From: Sulfurisoma sediminicola
GTDB taxonomy: Bacteria > Pseudomonadota > Gammaproteobacteria > Burkholderiales > Rhodocyclaceae
Assembly (NCBI RefSeq): GCF_003865015.1
Contig: NZ_BHVV01000006.1
Coordinates: 434,001 to 498,000, forward strand
DNA: 64,000 nt
Direction of reading: 5' to 3'
In this document: positions 18,860 through 27,248 of the stretch, one piece after another
Position numbering within the stretch: the stretch's first letter is position 1
How the letters are laid out: every line of letters begins with the position of its first letter
Made by a program: the position numbers and the translations under genes
The notes under the pieces: generated by a model
Told to the model about the DNA's origin: nothing
What the model saw: only the letters and a program-made list of their open reading frames with translations
Database searches by the model: none

Positions 18860-20660
18860 CCCCGGGGAGTTCCTGGCGACACTGACCGAGGCGCCGGGGG
18901 TCTATCGCATGCTCGATGCCGGGGGTGCGGTGCTCTACGTCGGCAAGGCGAAGAACCTCAGGCGCCGAGTCGCTTCGTATTTCCAGAAGACCGGCCAGAG
19001 TCCGCGCATCGCCTTGATGCTGCAACAGGTGGCCACGGTCGAGACCACGGCGACGCGTTCCGAGGCCGAGGCACTGATCCTCGAGAACACGCTGATCAAG
19101 AAGCTCGCGCCGAAGTACAACATCCTCTTTCGCGACGACAAGTCCTACCCTTACATCTGTCTTTCGGGCGAGGAATTTCCGCGGCTAGCGTTCCACCGCG
19201 GCGCCTTCGACCGCAAGTCGCGTTACTTCGGGCCCTTCCCGAATGGCTACGCGGTGCGCGAAAGCATCCAGCTGCTGCAGAAGACCTTTCTCCTGCGGAC
19301 CTGCGAGAACGCCGTATTCGCCCACCGCTCGCGGCCCTGCCTGATGCACCAGATACAGCGCTGCAAGGCTCCCTGCGTCGGCCTGATTTCGGCCACGGAT
19401 TATGCCGCCGACGTGCGCATGGCCGAATTGTTCCTGCGCGGCCGCCACGGCGAAGTCGTCGAGAAACTGACAGCGGCGATGGAGACGGCCGCCGCCGCCC
19501 TGCGCTTCGAGGAGGCGGCCGCCATGCGCGACCAGGTCCGCGCGCTGCAGGCGGTGCTGCACCGCCAATACGTGAGCTCGACGCGCGGCGAGGACGTCGA
19601 TGTGCTTGCGGTCGCCTGCGTTCATGGCGAGCTTTGCGTGAACCTCGCGATGGTCCGTGGCGGCCTGCACCTCGGCGACCGCGCCTTCTTCCCCAGGGGC
19701 GAGGCGGGCGCCACGCCAGCGGAGGCGCTGGCCGCCTTCATCGGTCAGCACTATGCCGCGCACCCGCCTCCGGCGCGGCTCATCGTCGGCGCCGATTGCC
19801 TCGAGGCCATCGCGGAGGAAGGGGCCTGGACGGGGGAGGGCAAGCCACTCGCCACCGCCGCCGCCCGCAACGAGATGGAGCGCGCCTGGCTGGCGATGGC
19901 CGAGAACAACGCCCGCCTCGCCATCGAGACGCGCCGGCGCAGCAAGAGCCGCGCTGGCGCCAGACTGGATGCGTTGACCGAGGCGCTGGGCCTCGCCGAG
20001 CCACCGGCTCGGATCGAATGCTTCGACATCAGCCACACCATGGGGGAGGGCACGGTCGCCTCCTGCGTCGTCTGCGTCGATGGCGCGATGAAAAAGTCCG
20101 ACTACCGCCGCTTCAACATCGCCGGCATCGAGCCCGGCGACGACTACGCCGCGATGCGCCAGGCGCTCACAAGGCGCTACGAGAAGGTCGCCAGCGGCGA
20201 GGCGGCCGCGCCGGACCTGATCCTGATCGACGGCGGCAAGGGCCAACACGGCGTGGCGCGCGAGGTGTTGGGCGAACTGGGCCTGGCCTTCCTGCCCAGC
20301 GTCGGCGTCGCCAAGGGCGAGGAACGCAAGCCGGGCGCGGAGACGCTGTTCCGCGACACGCGCCCGAACGAGCCGCTACAATTGTCCCCGGACCACCCCG
20401 GCTTCCACCTGATCCAGGAAATCCGCGACGAGGCCCATCGTTTCGCCATTGCCGGACATCGGGCGCGGCGCGCCAAGGATCGCGGGCGCTCCAAGCTCGA
20501 GGACGTCGCCGGCATCGGACCGGTGCGGCGGCGCAAGTTGCTGGCGCAGTTCGGCGGGCTCGCTGGCGTGATGGGTGCCACGATCGAAGACCTGTGCCGC
20601 GTCGATGGCATCAGCCGCAAGCTGGCCGAAGAGATCCACCAACAACTTCATTCAAGCTGA
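18816..20660 (+). CDS. uvrC: Excinuclease ABC subunit C
   Basis: The 614-residue nuclease makes both incisions in nucleotide excision repair. Domains in order: GIY-YIG nuclease (P-G-V-Y-R-M-L-D and L-Y-V-G-K-A-K-N-L-R-R-R, residues about 25-105), UVR domain (A-A-L-R-F-E-E-A-A-A-M-R-D-Q, about 215-250), the RNase H-like domain (I-E-C-F-D-I-S-H-T-M-G-E-G and L-I-D-G-G-K-G-Q), and C-terminal helix-hairpin-helix repeats (V-A-G-I-G-P-V-R-R-R). Length is normal. The start inside udg is the only good ATG before the conserved region. Confidence 0.96.
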   Translation: MSSKPSATNSTAAFDPGEFLATLTEAPGVYRMLDAGGAVLYVGKAKNLRRRVASYFQKTGQSPRIALMLQQVATVETTATRSEAEALILENTLIKKLAPKYNILFRDDKSYPYICLSGEEFPRLAFHRGAFDRKSRYFGPFPNGYAVRESIQLLQKTFLLRTCENAVFAHRSRPCLMHQIQRCKAPCVGLISATDYAADVRMAELFLRGRHGEVVEKLTAAMETAAAALRFEEAAAMRDQVRALQAVLHRQYVSSTRGEDVDVLAVACVHGELCVNLAMVRGGLHLGDRAFFPRGEAGATPAEALAAFIGQHYAAHPPPARLIVGADCLEAIAEEGAWTGEGKPLATAAARNEMERAWLAMAENNARLAIETRRRSKSRAGARLDALTEALGLAEPPARIECFDISHTMGEGTVASCVVCVDGAMKKSDYRRFNIAGIEPGDDYAAMRQALTRRYEKVASGEAAAPDLILIDGGKGQHGVAREVLGELGLAFLPSVGVAKGEERKPGAETLFRDTRPNEPLQLSPDHPGFHLIQEIRDEAHRFAIAGHRARRAKDRGRSKLEDVAGIGPVRRRKLLAQFGGLAGVMGATIEDLCRVDGISRKLAEEIHQQLHSS

Positions 20661-20662
20661 AG

Positions 20663-21253
20663 ATGCCGCTCAACATTCCGAACCTGCTGACATGGGCGCG
20701 CATCCTGCTGATCCCGCTATTCGTCTGCGTCTTCTACCTGCCGGCCGACTGGCTGGTACCTGCCCGGCAAAACCAGCTGGCGACGGTGTTCTTCGTCGTC
20801 GCCGCGGTGACGGACTGGTTCGACGGCTGGCTCGCGCGCAAGCTCGGGCAAATGACTTCCTTCGGCGCCTTCCTCGACCCGGTGGCCGACAAACTCATGG
20901 TCGCAGCCGCACTCGTGGTGCTGCTCAAGCTCGGCCGCGTGGATGCCATCGTCGCCTTCATCATCATCGGTCGCGAAATCACCATTTCCGCGTTGCGTGA
21001 ATGGATGGCCAGCATCGGTGCCTCGAAGAGCGTCGCCGTCTCCTTCCTCGGCAAGCTCAAGACCACCGCGCAGATGATCGCGATTCCGCTGCTGCTCTAT
21101 CATGATCCGCTCGGTGTGCTCGACCCGGAGCTGGCCGGCACCTGGCTGATCTACGTCGCCGCCGTGCTCACGCTGTGGTCGATGGTCTATTACATGCGAA
21201 TGGCATGGCCGGAGATCCTTGCGCGGACAGGCAGGAACGGCGAGGGCGAGTGA
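20663..21253 (+). CDS. pgsA: CDP-diacylglycerol-glycerol-3-phosphate 3-phosphatidyltransferase
   Basis: The 196-residue integral membrane enzyme makes phosphatidylglycerophosphate, the precursor of phosphatidylglycerol and cardiolipin. The CDP-alcohol phosphotransferase signature D-x2-D-G-x2-A-R-x8-G-x3-D-x3-D is complete, beginning T-D-W-F-D-G-W-L-A-R. Four or five hydrophobic helices are visible. It starts two bases after the uvrC stop; uvrC-pgsA is a common pair. Confidence 0.95.
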   Translation: MPLNIPNLLTWARILLIPLFVCVFYLPADWLVPARQNQLATVFFVVAAVTDWFDGWLARKLGQMTSFGAFLDPVADKLMVAAALVVLLKLGRVDAIVAFIIIGREITISALREWMASIGASKSVAVSFLGKLKTTAQMIAIPLLLYHDPLGVLDPELAGTWLIYVAAVLTLWSMVYYMRMAWPEILARTGRNGEGE

Positions 21254-21277
21254 ATCGATAAAAAATTGCGCCCCGCG

Positions 21278-21305
21278 TTGACACAATTCGAAAGGCCGAT
21301 ATAAT
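21278..21305 (+). promoter_or_regulatory. Consensus sigma-70 promoter of the tRNA cluster
   Basis: TTGACA (21278-21283) and TATAAT (21300-21305), both perfect, are separated by 16 bases. Transcription should start near 21312, just before the tRNA-Gly at 21319. It is the strongest promoter sequence I found in the window. Confidence 0.85.
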
Positions 21306-21318
21306 TCGCGCCTGTTCT

Positions 21319-21394
21319 GCGGGAGTAGCTCAGTTGGTAGAGCGATACCTTGCCAAGGTATAGGTCGAGAGTTCGAGACTCTTCTCCCGCTCCA
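21319..21394 (+). tRNA. tRNA-Gly (GCC)
   Basis: A 76-base cloverleaf with acceptor stem GCGGGAG / CTCCCGC, D-loop AGCTCAGTTGGTAGAGC, anticodon loop TTGCCAA (GCC) and T-loop GTTCGAG. A 3' CCA is encoded. It is preceded by a consensus promoter and followed by an intrinsic terminator. Confidence 0.96.
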
Positions 21395-21401
21395 GAATCC
21401 T

Positions 21402-21430
21402 GGGGGAAAGCTTTTTGCTTTCCCCCTTTT
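21402..21430 (+). terminator. Intrinsic terminator between tRNA-Gly and tRNA-Cys
   Basis: GGGGGAAAGC (21402-21411) and GCTTTCCCCC (21417-21426) make a perfect 10-bp stem with a T5 loop, followed by TTTT (21427-21430). It begins 8 bases after the tRNA-Gly CCA and would cut off the two downstream tRNAs from the strong promoter unless there is readthrough. Confidence 0.9.
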
Positions 21431-21457
21431 AGCTTCAGAGCCCCGTGTAACGGGCAT

Positions 21458-21531
21458 GGCGCGGTAGCAAAGTGGTTATGCAGCGGCCTGCAAAGCCGTC
21501 TACGTCGGTTCGATTCCGGCCCGCGCCTCCA
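21458..21531 (+). tRNA. tRNA-Cys (GCA)
   Basis: A 74-base cloverleaf with acceptor GGCGCGG / CCGCGCC, anticodon loop CTGCAAA (GCA), T-loop GTTCGATTC and encoded CCA. No clear promoter of its own is visible between the terminator at 21430 and this gene. Confidence 0.95.
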
Positions 21532-21581
21532 GAGATTTCTCCTCCCGCACATTGCGCCGATTCCGGCAAACTGATGCCTGA

Positions 21582-21666
21582 GCCCGGATGGTGAAATTGG
21601 TAGACACAAGGGACTTAAAATCCCTCGGCGCAAGCCGTACCGGTTCGATTCCGGTTCCGGGCACCA
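21582..21666 (+). tRNA. tRNA-Leu (TAA)
   Basis: An 85-base class II tRNA with acceptor GCCCGGA / TCCGGGC, anticodon loop CTTAAAA (UAA), a long variable arm (CTCGGCGCAAGCCGT), T-loop GTTCGATTC and encoded CCA. It lies 50 bases after tRNA-Cys, probably in the same transcript. Confidence 0.95.
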
Positions 21667-21721
21667 CTGCCACCTGCGTCGATCGCGGCGACGTGCTCGT
21701 GCATCGGTACCCGTGCAATCC

Positions 21722-22129
21722 ATGATCGTGCTCAACCTCATCTGCAGTGCAGGGCACCGTTTCGAAGCCTGGTTCGCCTCTGCGGAGATATTCGAGGCAC
21801 AGGCCGCCACCCGTCTGGTCGCCTGTCCGCATTGCCAGGATACGGACGTCAGCCGTCTCCCGAGCGCCCCGCATGTTCGCCGCGCGTCCCCCGCGGAGGC
21901 GTCGTCCCCCGACATAGCCGCGGCTTTGGCCCAGACCATCGCCAAGATGTCGGCCGAAGCCGAGGACGTCGGCACGCGCTTTCCCGAGGAGGCGCGCCGC
22001 ATCCACTACCACGAAGCCGCAGAACGCAGCATTCGCGGACAAGCCACCATTGCCGACACGCTGGAACTCCTGGAGGAGGGGATTCCGGTGCTGCCGCTGC
22101 CCTCGCCGGGGAAGAAAGCAACCCACTAG
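21722..22129 (+). CDS. DUF1178 family protein
   Basis: The 135-residue protein begins M-I-V-L-N-L-I-C-S-A-G-H-R-F-E-A-W-F-A-S, followed by A-C-P-H-C-Q, a pattern of Cys and His that looks like a small zinc ribbon typical of DUF1178. Function is unknown. ATG 21722 fits the family start. A GTG at 21713 would add three residues. It stands alone after the tRNAs. Confidence 0.85.
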   Translation: MIVLNLICSAGHRFEAWFASAEIFEAQAATRLVACPHCQDTDVSRLPSAPHVRRASPAEASSPDIAAALAQTIAKMSAEAEDVGTRFPEEARRIHYHEAAERSIRGQATIADTLELLEEGIPVLPLPSPGKKATH

Positions 22130-22218
22130 GAAGCCGCGGCACGGCGCTGGCTTTCGGCCGCCGATTCGGCAAGAATGTCGGCACCTCGAGACTTGAAACC
22201 CGCCGGCAGTCGATCACC

Positions 22219-25200
22219 GTGATCAAGCACATCCCGCGCAAGCTCAAGATTTCCCTTGCCGTCGTCGCCGGCCTGTCGATTGTCTGGCTGTTGTTCGCCT
22301 GGCTCGCGCTGCCGCCGCTTCTGCAGTCGCAGGCGATACGTTTCGTTGCCGAGAAGACCGGCCACCGGCTGCGGCTCGATGCGCCCGAATTCAACCCCTT
22401 CGAGTTGCGTCTCCGGCTTCGGAATTTCGCGCTGCAGGAACCCGGTGGTGCCCCGCTGCTGGCGTTCCGCGAACTGGAGCTTGACCTCTCGTCGGCCAGC
22501 ATTGTGCGCCGCGCCTGGGTGTTCGATGCCGTCCGCCTCGAAGGCCTGTCCGCCGCACTGATTGAACGCTCCGGCGACAAGCTCAACTGGTCCGCCTTCC
22601 TCGCCGCGCTGAAGAGCAAGGAAGACAAACCCGACGAGCCGCTGCCGCGTCTGGAAATCCGTTCCTTCGTGCTCGTCGCCGGAAGGTTGGAAGTGGCCGA
22701 CCAGCGCACGCCCGGCGGTTTCACGCGCCGCATCGAGCCCATCGACATCGAACTGAAGGACCTTTCGACGCTGCCGAACGCGCAGGGCAGCCTCCGCCTC
22801 GCGGCACGCACGGGCGTCGGCGAGAAGCTGGAATGGGAAGGCCGGATCATCCTCAATCCCCTTGCCCTGGCCGGCCACATCAGCGTCGCCGACGTCGATC
22901 TTTCGCGCCTGGCACCGCTGGTGGGCGACGTCCTGCCGATCGCGCCGCCGCAGGGCAAGGTCCAGCTCGCGGCCGACTACCGCGTCACCCAGAGCGGCGA
23001 AAAGCTTGACTTCGTCCTCGACCGGGTCGGTGCCAAGGTTACGGGCCTGCGCCTGCAGCGCGACGAGGACGGCGGGTCGGCGGTGACGGTCGAAACCATC
23101 GAGGCGCGCGATGGCCAAGTCGGCGTGGTGCAGTCGAAGGCGACGGCGACCCTGGGCAGTCTCGCCCTCGGCAACATCGAACTCGAGTTCGGCGCCAAGG
23201 AGGCGAAATCGGTTCAGCTCGGCAATCTCGCGCTTAGCGATGTCCGCGTGGATCTCGGCCAACGCACGGCGATGCTGGGACATGCGCTCCTCGGCGACGG
23301 GCGCATCCGCGCCGTGCGCGCGGCATCCGGTCGCGTCAATGTGATCGAGGGGTTGAAGAAGTTCCTGCAGTGGCGCGCCAGAGGAGCGCCCGTTGGCGCC
23401 GAAGGGGAGGGGGGCGCTCCGTCCTGGCGCTACCGCATCGAGAAAGCCGAAGTGGCCGGGTTCGCGGCCAGCTTTCGTGACGAGACCCTCACGCCCCCGG
23501 CGGAGATCGCGATCGAGGAAGTCGGCGCGTCGATCGAGGGCATCAGCGAAGACCTGAAGGCGCCGCGGCCGCTCACAGCCTCGTTCAGGGCACGCGACGG
23601 CGGCCGCTTCGAAGCCAGGGGAATAGTCGCACCCGTACCGTTCGTCGCCGACATCCAGGTCAAACTCAGCGACCTGGCGCTCAAGCTGGCGCAACCCTAC
23701 GTCTCGGCGACGACGACCGTCGACCTGCGCGGCGGAGCCGTTTCGACCGAGGGGCGAGCGACCTACGGTGCGCGCGGCCCCGCTTATCGCGGTGGCTTCG
23801 CCGTGCGCGACCTGCGTGTCAACGAAGGCGGCAGCGACCGGGTATTCGTTGCATGGAAGGCCTTGCGGACCGGAAATTTGCAGGTGACGCCGGCGCGACT
23901 CGACATCGGTGACCTGGTCCTTGACGGCCTCGACACCAACCTCGTGATCGAGAAGGACAAGTCGGTGAATGTCGCCAAGATCATGAAGAAGCCGCCGGCA
24001 GCGGAGGCTCCAGCGACGCCGGCCGTTGTGGCCGAGGTGAAGGCGCCGGAGCCGCCGCCCGCCGCGCTGGCCGAAGCGAAGGTGCCGGACTTCGCAATCA
24101 GCATCGAGCGCCTGCGCGTCACGGATGGCGAGATGGATTTCGCCGATCATTCGCTGGTGCTTCCCTTCGCCACGCGCATCGTGAAGCTCAATGGCGCGAT
24201 CAACGGTCTGTCGTCGCGTCCCGGGGCGCCTGGACAGGTCGAGATCGACGGTCAGGTCGACGACTACGGCCTGGCCCGGGTCGTGGGACAGATCAACGTG
24301 TTCAAGCCGGGCGACTTCACCGACCTCAAGGTCGTGTTCCGCAACGTCGAGATGACGCGACTCACGCCCTACACGGCCACCTTCGCCGGACGCAAGATCG
24401 ATTCGGGCAAACTCTCGCTCGACCTCGAGTACAAGATAGCCAAGCGACAGCTGCAGGGCGACAACAAGGTTGTGATGGAGAAGCTGGTGCTGGGCGAGCG
24501 TGTTGACACCCCGGGAGCCCAGAACCTGCCGCTCGACTTGGCGATCGCCATCCTGCAGGACTCGGACGGCCGCATCGATCTTGGGCTGCCGGTTTCCGGG
24601 AGCCTCGACGATCCGCAGTTCAGCTACGGCCAGATCGTCTGGAAGGCGATCGTCAACGTACTCACCAAGATCGTTACCGCGCCGTTCCGCGCCCTGGGTG
24701 CACTGTTCGGCGGCGGCGAACAGTTCGACAGCATCGCCTTCGAGGCCGGCAGCCGGAAGCTGACGCCACCCGAACAGGAGAAGCTCGTGCGGCTGGCCGG
24801 CGCGCTCAACAAGCGGCCGGGTCTCGGGCTTGGGGTGCATGGCACCTACGCGCCGGCGGACCGCATCGCCCTGCAGGACCTGCAGTTGCGGCAGGCGGTG
24901 GCGGTTCGGAGCGGGCAGGGCGTTGAGGGGCAGAGTGACCCCGGCCCGCTTTCCACGGGGCAACCCAAGGTTCAGGCCGCACTTGAGAGCCTCTTTGCCG
25001 AGCGCTTCGGCGGTGGCGAGCTCGCTGCCCTAAAGGACGGCTTCCGCCGTGCCAATCCGGGGCAACTCGAGGAAGGTGCCGCCGGCAAGATGGTTTCGCG
25101 GCTGGCGAGTCTGGTGCGGGAGCAGCGCACGCTGGGCAACGACGAGGTGGCACGCCTGAAGGGGGCCAACTTCCATGCCGAGCTCTTCCTGCGCCTGCGT

Positions 25201-25401
25201 GAGAAAGAGGTCGTCGCCGAGCAGCACTTGGTCGAACTCGGGAAGACTCGAGGCGAAGCCATCGTGGCCGGCCTGCGTTCAGCCGGCGCACCTGCCGAAC
25301 GCATCGAGCTGCGGGCGCCAGAGAAGCTTGAAGGTGACCTCGCCGGTCGCGACATCCCGGTCAAGCTGGTGGTCAACTCGGCTCGCAAGGGATCGAGCTA
25401 G
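22219..25401 (+). CDS. DUF748 / AsmA-like large envelope protein
   Basis: The 1060-residue protein has one N-terminal membrane anchor (about residues 10-32), then a long beta-rich periplasmic region with the repeated pattern of AsmA-like and DUF748 proteins (for example L-P-P-L-L-Q-S-Q-A-I-R and F-N-P-F-E-L-R-L-R-L-R-N-F). The last 200 residues have an OmpA-like stretch (I-A-F-E-A-G-S-R-K-L-T-P-P-E-Q-E-K-L). A Pro/Ala-rich linker lies near residues 590-620. AsmA-like proteins are linked to lipid transport to the outer membrane; that role here is inference. GTG 22219 puts the start just before the anchor. Confidence 0.8.
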   Translation: MIKHIPRKLKISLAVVAGLSIVWLLFAWLALPPLLQSQAIRFVAEKTGHRLRLDAPEFNPFELRLRLRNFALQEPGGAPLLAFRELELDLSSASIVRRAWVFDAVRLEGLSAALIERSGDKLNWSAFLAALKSKEDKPDEPLPRLEIRSFVLVAGRLEVADQRTPGGFTRRIEPIDIELKDLSTLPNAQGSLRLAARTGVGEKLEWEGRIILNPLALAGHISVADVDLSRLAPLVGDVLPIAPPQGKVQLAADYRVTQSGEKLDFVLDRVGAKVTGLRLQRDEDGGSAVTVETIEARDGQVGVVQSKATATLGSLALGNIELEFGAKEAKSVQLGNLALSDVRVDLGQRTAMLGHALLGDGRIRAVRAASGRVNVIEGLKKFLQWRARGAPVGAEGEGGAPSWRYRIEKAEVAGFAASFRDETLTPPAEIAIEEVGASIEGISEDLKAPRPLTASFRARDGGRFEARGIVAPVPFVADIQVKLSDLALKLAQPYVSATTTVDLRGGAVSTEGRATYGARGPAYRGGFAVRDLRVNEGGSDRVFVAWKALRTGNLQVTPARLDIGDLVLDGLDTNLVIEKDKSVNVAKIMKKPPAAEAPATPAVVAEVKAPEPPPAALAEAKVPDFAISIERLRVTDGEMDFADHSLVLPFATRIVKLNGAINGLSSRPGAPGQVEIDGQVDDYGLARVVGQINVFKPGDFTDLKVVFRNVEMTRLTPYTATFAGRKIDSGKLSLDLEYKIAKRQLQGDNKVVMEKLVLGERVDTPGAQNLPLDLAIAILQDSDGRIDLGLPVSGSLDDPQFSYGQIVWKAIVNVLTKIVTAPFRALGALFGGGEQFDSIAFEAGSRKLTPPEQEKLVRLAGALNKRPGLGLGVHGTYAPADRIALQDLQLRQAVAVRSGQGVEGQSDPGPLSTGQPKVQAALESLFAERFGGGELAALKDGFRRANPGQLEEGAAGKMVSRLASLVREQRTLGNDEVARLKGANFHAELFLRLREKEVVAEQHLVELGKTRGEAIVAGLRSAGAPAERIELRAPEKLEGDLAGRDIPVKLVVNSARKGSS

Positions 25402-25485
25402 GGTAGCGCTTGGCGCGAGAGGCGTGCGCACCTGCCGTCGGTGATCGTGGTGATCGCAAGCAATCGGGAATACAGCGAAGATAAT

Positions 25486-25513
25486 AGTTTACATAATACA
25501 CATTATGCGACAT
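25486..25513 (-). other. dif: Chromosome dimer resolution site (dif)
   Basis: Read on the - strand, the 28 bp divide into an 11-bp XerC arm (ATGTCGCATAA), a 6-bp centre (TGTGTA) and an 11-bp XerD arm (TTATGTAAACT). This is the exact architecture of dif. From memory of the Escherichia coli site, 21 of 28 positions agree, with only one difference in the core from CGCATAA through TTATGT. It lies in an AT-rich island between convergent genes, and KOPS-like octamers switch strand around it. XerCD with FtsK resolve chromosome dimers at this site in the terminus. Confidence 0.9.
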
Positions 25514-25536
25514 AACGAGTCCGGATCGCCAATGCA

Positions 25537-25572
25537 AGAAGCCCGTTCAACGTCTCCGCTGAACGGGCTTCT
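25537..25572. terminator. Long hairpin between convergent genes, likely terminator
   Basis: AGAAGCCCGTTCA (25537-25549) and TGAACGGGCTTCT (25560-25572) are perfect 13-bp arms with a 10-base loop, 24 bases from the dif site. The stem is symmetrical and could stop transcripts from both DUF748 and the ankyrin gene. T-runs are short, so efficiency is uncertain. Confidence 0.6.
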
Positions 25573-25764
25573 GGGCCGCTTTGCTCCACTTCTATCGCGC
25601 CGGCAAGCTGTCGAACTCGGCGCCGCCATTCAAGGCTGGGGCCTTGAGAGCCCCTGATCATTGCTGGGTGGCTTACATCGGTGTCCCTGTTTCAGCGCTA
25701 GGTTCCTCCGCGGTTTGCCTTCGTGTCGAACGCGATTCAACTGTATGCCCGCCCTACGGAATTG

Positions 25765-26460
25765 TCAATTCTCCTTCACGGCGGGCGGACTCACCGCGGC
25801 TCGACGCTTGGACCCATTCTCCAGCCAAAACAGCAAGATGTAATTGGCGACCGCGGTGTGCTTGTTGGCCAATGCGATATCGAGGGCAGTACGGTCCTTG
25901 CGATCGACTGGGTTTAGGTCGGCATTCATGTCGACCAGCCACTGGACGACTTCGAGATGGCCGGCACGCGCTGCGAGCATCAGTGCCGTCTGGCTGTTGG
26001 GTGCGCGGATATTGATCCCGGCGCCCTGTGACAACAAATACTTCGCGACGTCGAGATGGCCGGCGAAGGCCGCATAGTGCAGCGGCGTCCAGCCGTCGCG
26101 GTTTTCCTGCGCCCCGCCCATCTCGAGCAAGCGCTTGACCACAGGAAGGTGGCCGCCAAGCGCGGCGAGCATCAGCGCCGTATCGCCGAACCTGTTTAGA
26201 ATCAGATGGTTGGCACGCCGCACGAGCAAGGTGTCGACCATGTCGAGGTTGCCGTTGCGAGCTGCCGTCATCAGCAGCGTGGTGCCGTCCGGGGTCGCCG
26301 TGTTGGGATCAAGGCCAAGTTCTATCAGCGACACCACGACGTCGATCTGGTTGTGCTCGGCTCCGGCGAGGATGTCTTCGTAGGCACCCGCCCGGGCCGT
26401 GCCGAGTTGCAAGGCGGCGGCGAGGAAGAGAGCAAGGGAAAGGACCGGAAACCTAGGCAT
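25765..26460 (-). CDS. Secreted ankyrin-repeat protein
   Basis: The 231-residue precursor has a signal peptide (M-P-R-F-P-V-L-S-L-A-L-F-L-A-A-A, cleavage near A-R-A, residue 24), then about five ankyrin repeats with the typical G-x-T-x-L-x-x-A-A and A-G-H-L-x-V patterns (T-P-L-H-Y-A-A-F-A-G-H-L; T-A-L-M-L-A-A-R-A-G-H-L), and a short basic tail. Ankyrin repeats bind proteins; the periplasmic partner is unknown. It overlaps the tatD stop by eight bases and is the last gene of the mltG-tmk-holB-tatD operon. Confidence 0.88.
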   Translation of the reverse strand: MPRFPVLSLALFLAAALQLGTARAGAYEDILAGAEHNQIDVVVSLIELGLDPNTATPDGTTLLMTAARNGNLDMVDTLLVRRANHLILNRFGDTALMLAALGGHLPVVKRLLEMGGAQENRDGWTPLHYAAFAGHLDVAKYLLSQGAGINIRAPNSQTALMLAARAGHLEVVQWLVDMNADLNPVDRKDRTALDIALANKHTAVANYILLFWLENGSKRRAAVSPPAVKEN

Positions 26461-27244
26461 GGGCGCCCTCCTTCGCCGTCGGGAACAAGCGGAAGAAATT
26501 CGCCGTGGTGGCGGCGCCGACTTCCTCGAGCGTGAGCCCGCGCAGACGGGCGATTTCCTCAGCCACATGAAGCACATAGGCTGGCTCGTTGGTCCTGCCG
26601 CGATGGGGTGTAGGCGCCAGGTAGGGGGCGTCTGTCTCGATCAGGAGGCGGTCAAGCGGGACGAACTGCGCGACTTCCTTCAAGGCCTTGGCGTTCTTGA
26701 AGGTCACGATGCCGGAAAACGACACGTCGAAGCCGAGGTCGAGTGCCGCCTGCGCGGTTTCCATGTCCTCGGTGAAGCAGTGGAAGATGCCACCGACGTC
26801 CCTGCCATGCTCTTCGCGCAACAGCCGCAGGGTATCGGCCGAGGCCGCGCGAGTGTGGATGATCAGGGGCTTGCGGCATTGCCGGGCGGCCGCGATATGC
26901 ACTCGGAAGCGTTGCCTTTGCCATTCGAGGTCGCCGGTCAGGCGGTAGTAGTCGAGGCCGGTTTCGCCGATCGCGATGACCTTCGGGTCGGCGGCCAGGG
27001 CGACGAGCCGCTCGACGGTCGGTTCCTCGGCATCCTCCTCGTCGGTGTCCGGATGCACGCCGACGGCGGCGAAGATGTTCGGGTGACGCCGCGCGATATC
27101 GAGCACAGTCGGGAAGCGTTCCAGCGTCACGCCGGCGCAGAGAGCCCAGCCGACATGGTTGGCGGCCATGTGCTTGAGTAGCTGCGGCAGCGCGCCGTGA
27201 AGCTCGGGAAAATCCAGATGGCAATGCGAATCAACGAGTTGCAT
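26453..27244 (-). CDS. tatD: TatD family metal-dependent hydrolase (DNase)
   Basis: The 263-residue TIM-barrel hydrolase has metal ligands in D-S-H-C-H-L-D (residues 5-11), I-G-E-T-G-L-D-Y-Y, I-I-H-T-R, I-F-H-C-F-T and E-T-D-A-P-Y-L-A-P. TatD/YcfH proteins are 3'-5' exonucleases acting in DNA damage and turnover. The order tmk-holB-tatD matches the common tmk-holB-ycfH operon, so it is the YcfH-type paralogue. Confidence 0.92.
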   Translation of the reverse strand: MQLVDSHCHLDFPELHGALPQLLKHMAANHVGWALCAGVTLERFPTVLDIARRHPNIFAAVGVHPDTDEEDAEEPTVERLVALAADPKVIAIGETGLDYYRLTGDLEWQRQRFRVHIAAARQCRKPLIIHTRAASADTLRLLREEHGRDVGGIFHCFTEDMETAQAALDLGFDVSFSGIVTFKNAKALKEVAQFVPLDRLLIETDAPYLAPTPHRGRTNEPAYVLHVAEEIARLRGLTLEEVGAATTANFFRLFPTAKEGAHA

Positions 27245-27248
27245 GAAG

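Larger units (their letters stand above)
25402..25764. other. Terminus intergenic region
   Basis: A 363-base gap between the + strand DUF748 gene and the convergent ankyrin gene. It holds an AT-rich patch (25477-25515) that includes the dif site and a 13-bp hairpin at 25537-25572. The remainder (25573-25764) shows no convincing gene, repeat or promoter. Confidence 0.7.

Noticed and set aside
22126-24963. A 945-residue open frame on the - strand opposite the DUF748 gene
   Set aside because: It is a GC-codon shadow: low-complexity Arg/Gly/Asp-rich product, no motifs, and the + strand gene has a membrane anchor, family patterns and an OmpA-like end.
25486-25513. Reading the AT-rich palindrome near 25.5 kb as a regulatory operator or phage attachment remnant
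   Set aside because: The 11-6-11 division and core match dif far better, no integrase or phage gene is nearby, and KOPS polarity supports the terminus.
25581-26015. A 144-residue open frame near the dif site
   Set aside because: It runs across the ankyrin gene's end, has no ribosome site and a low-complexity product. I consider the gap non-coding.
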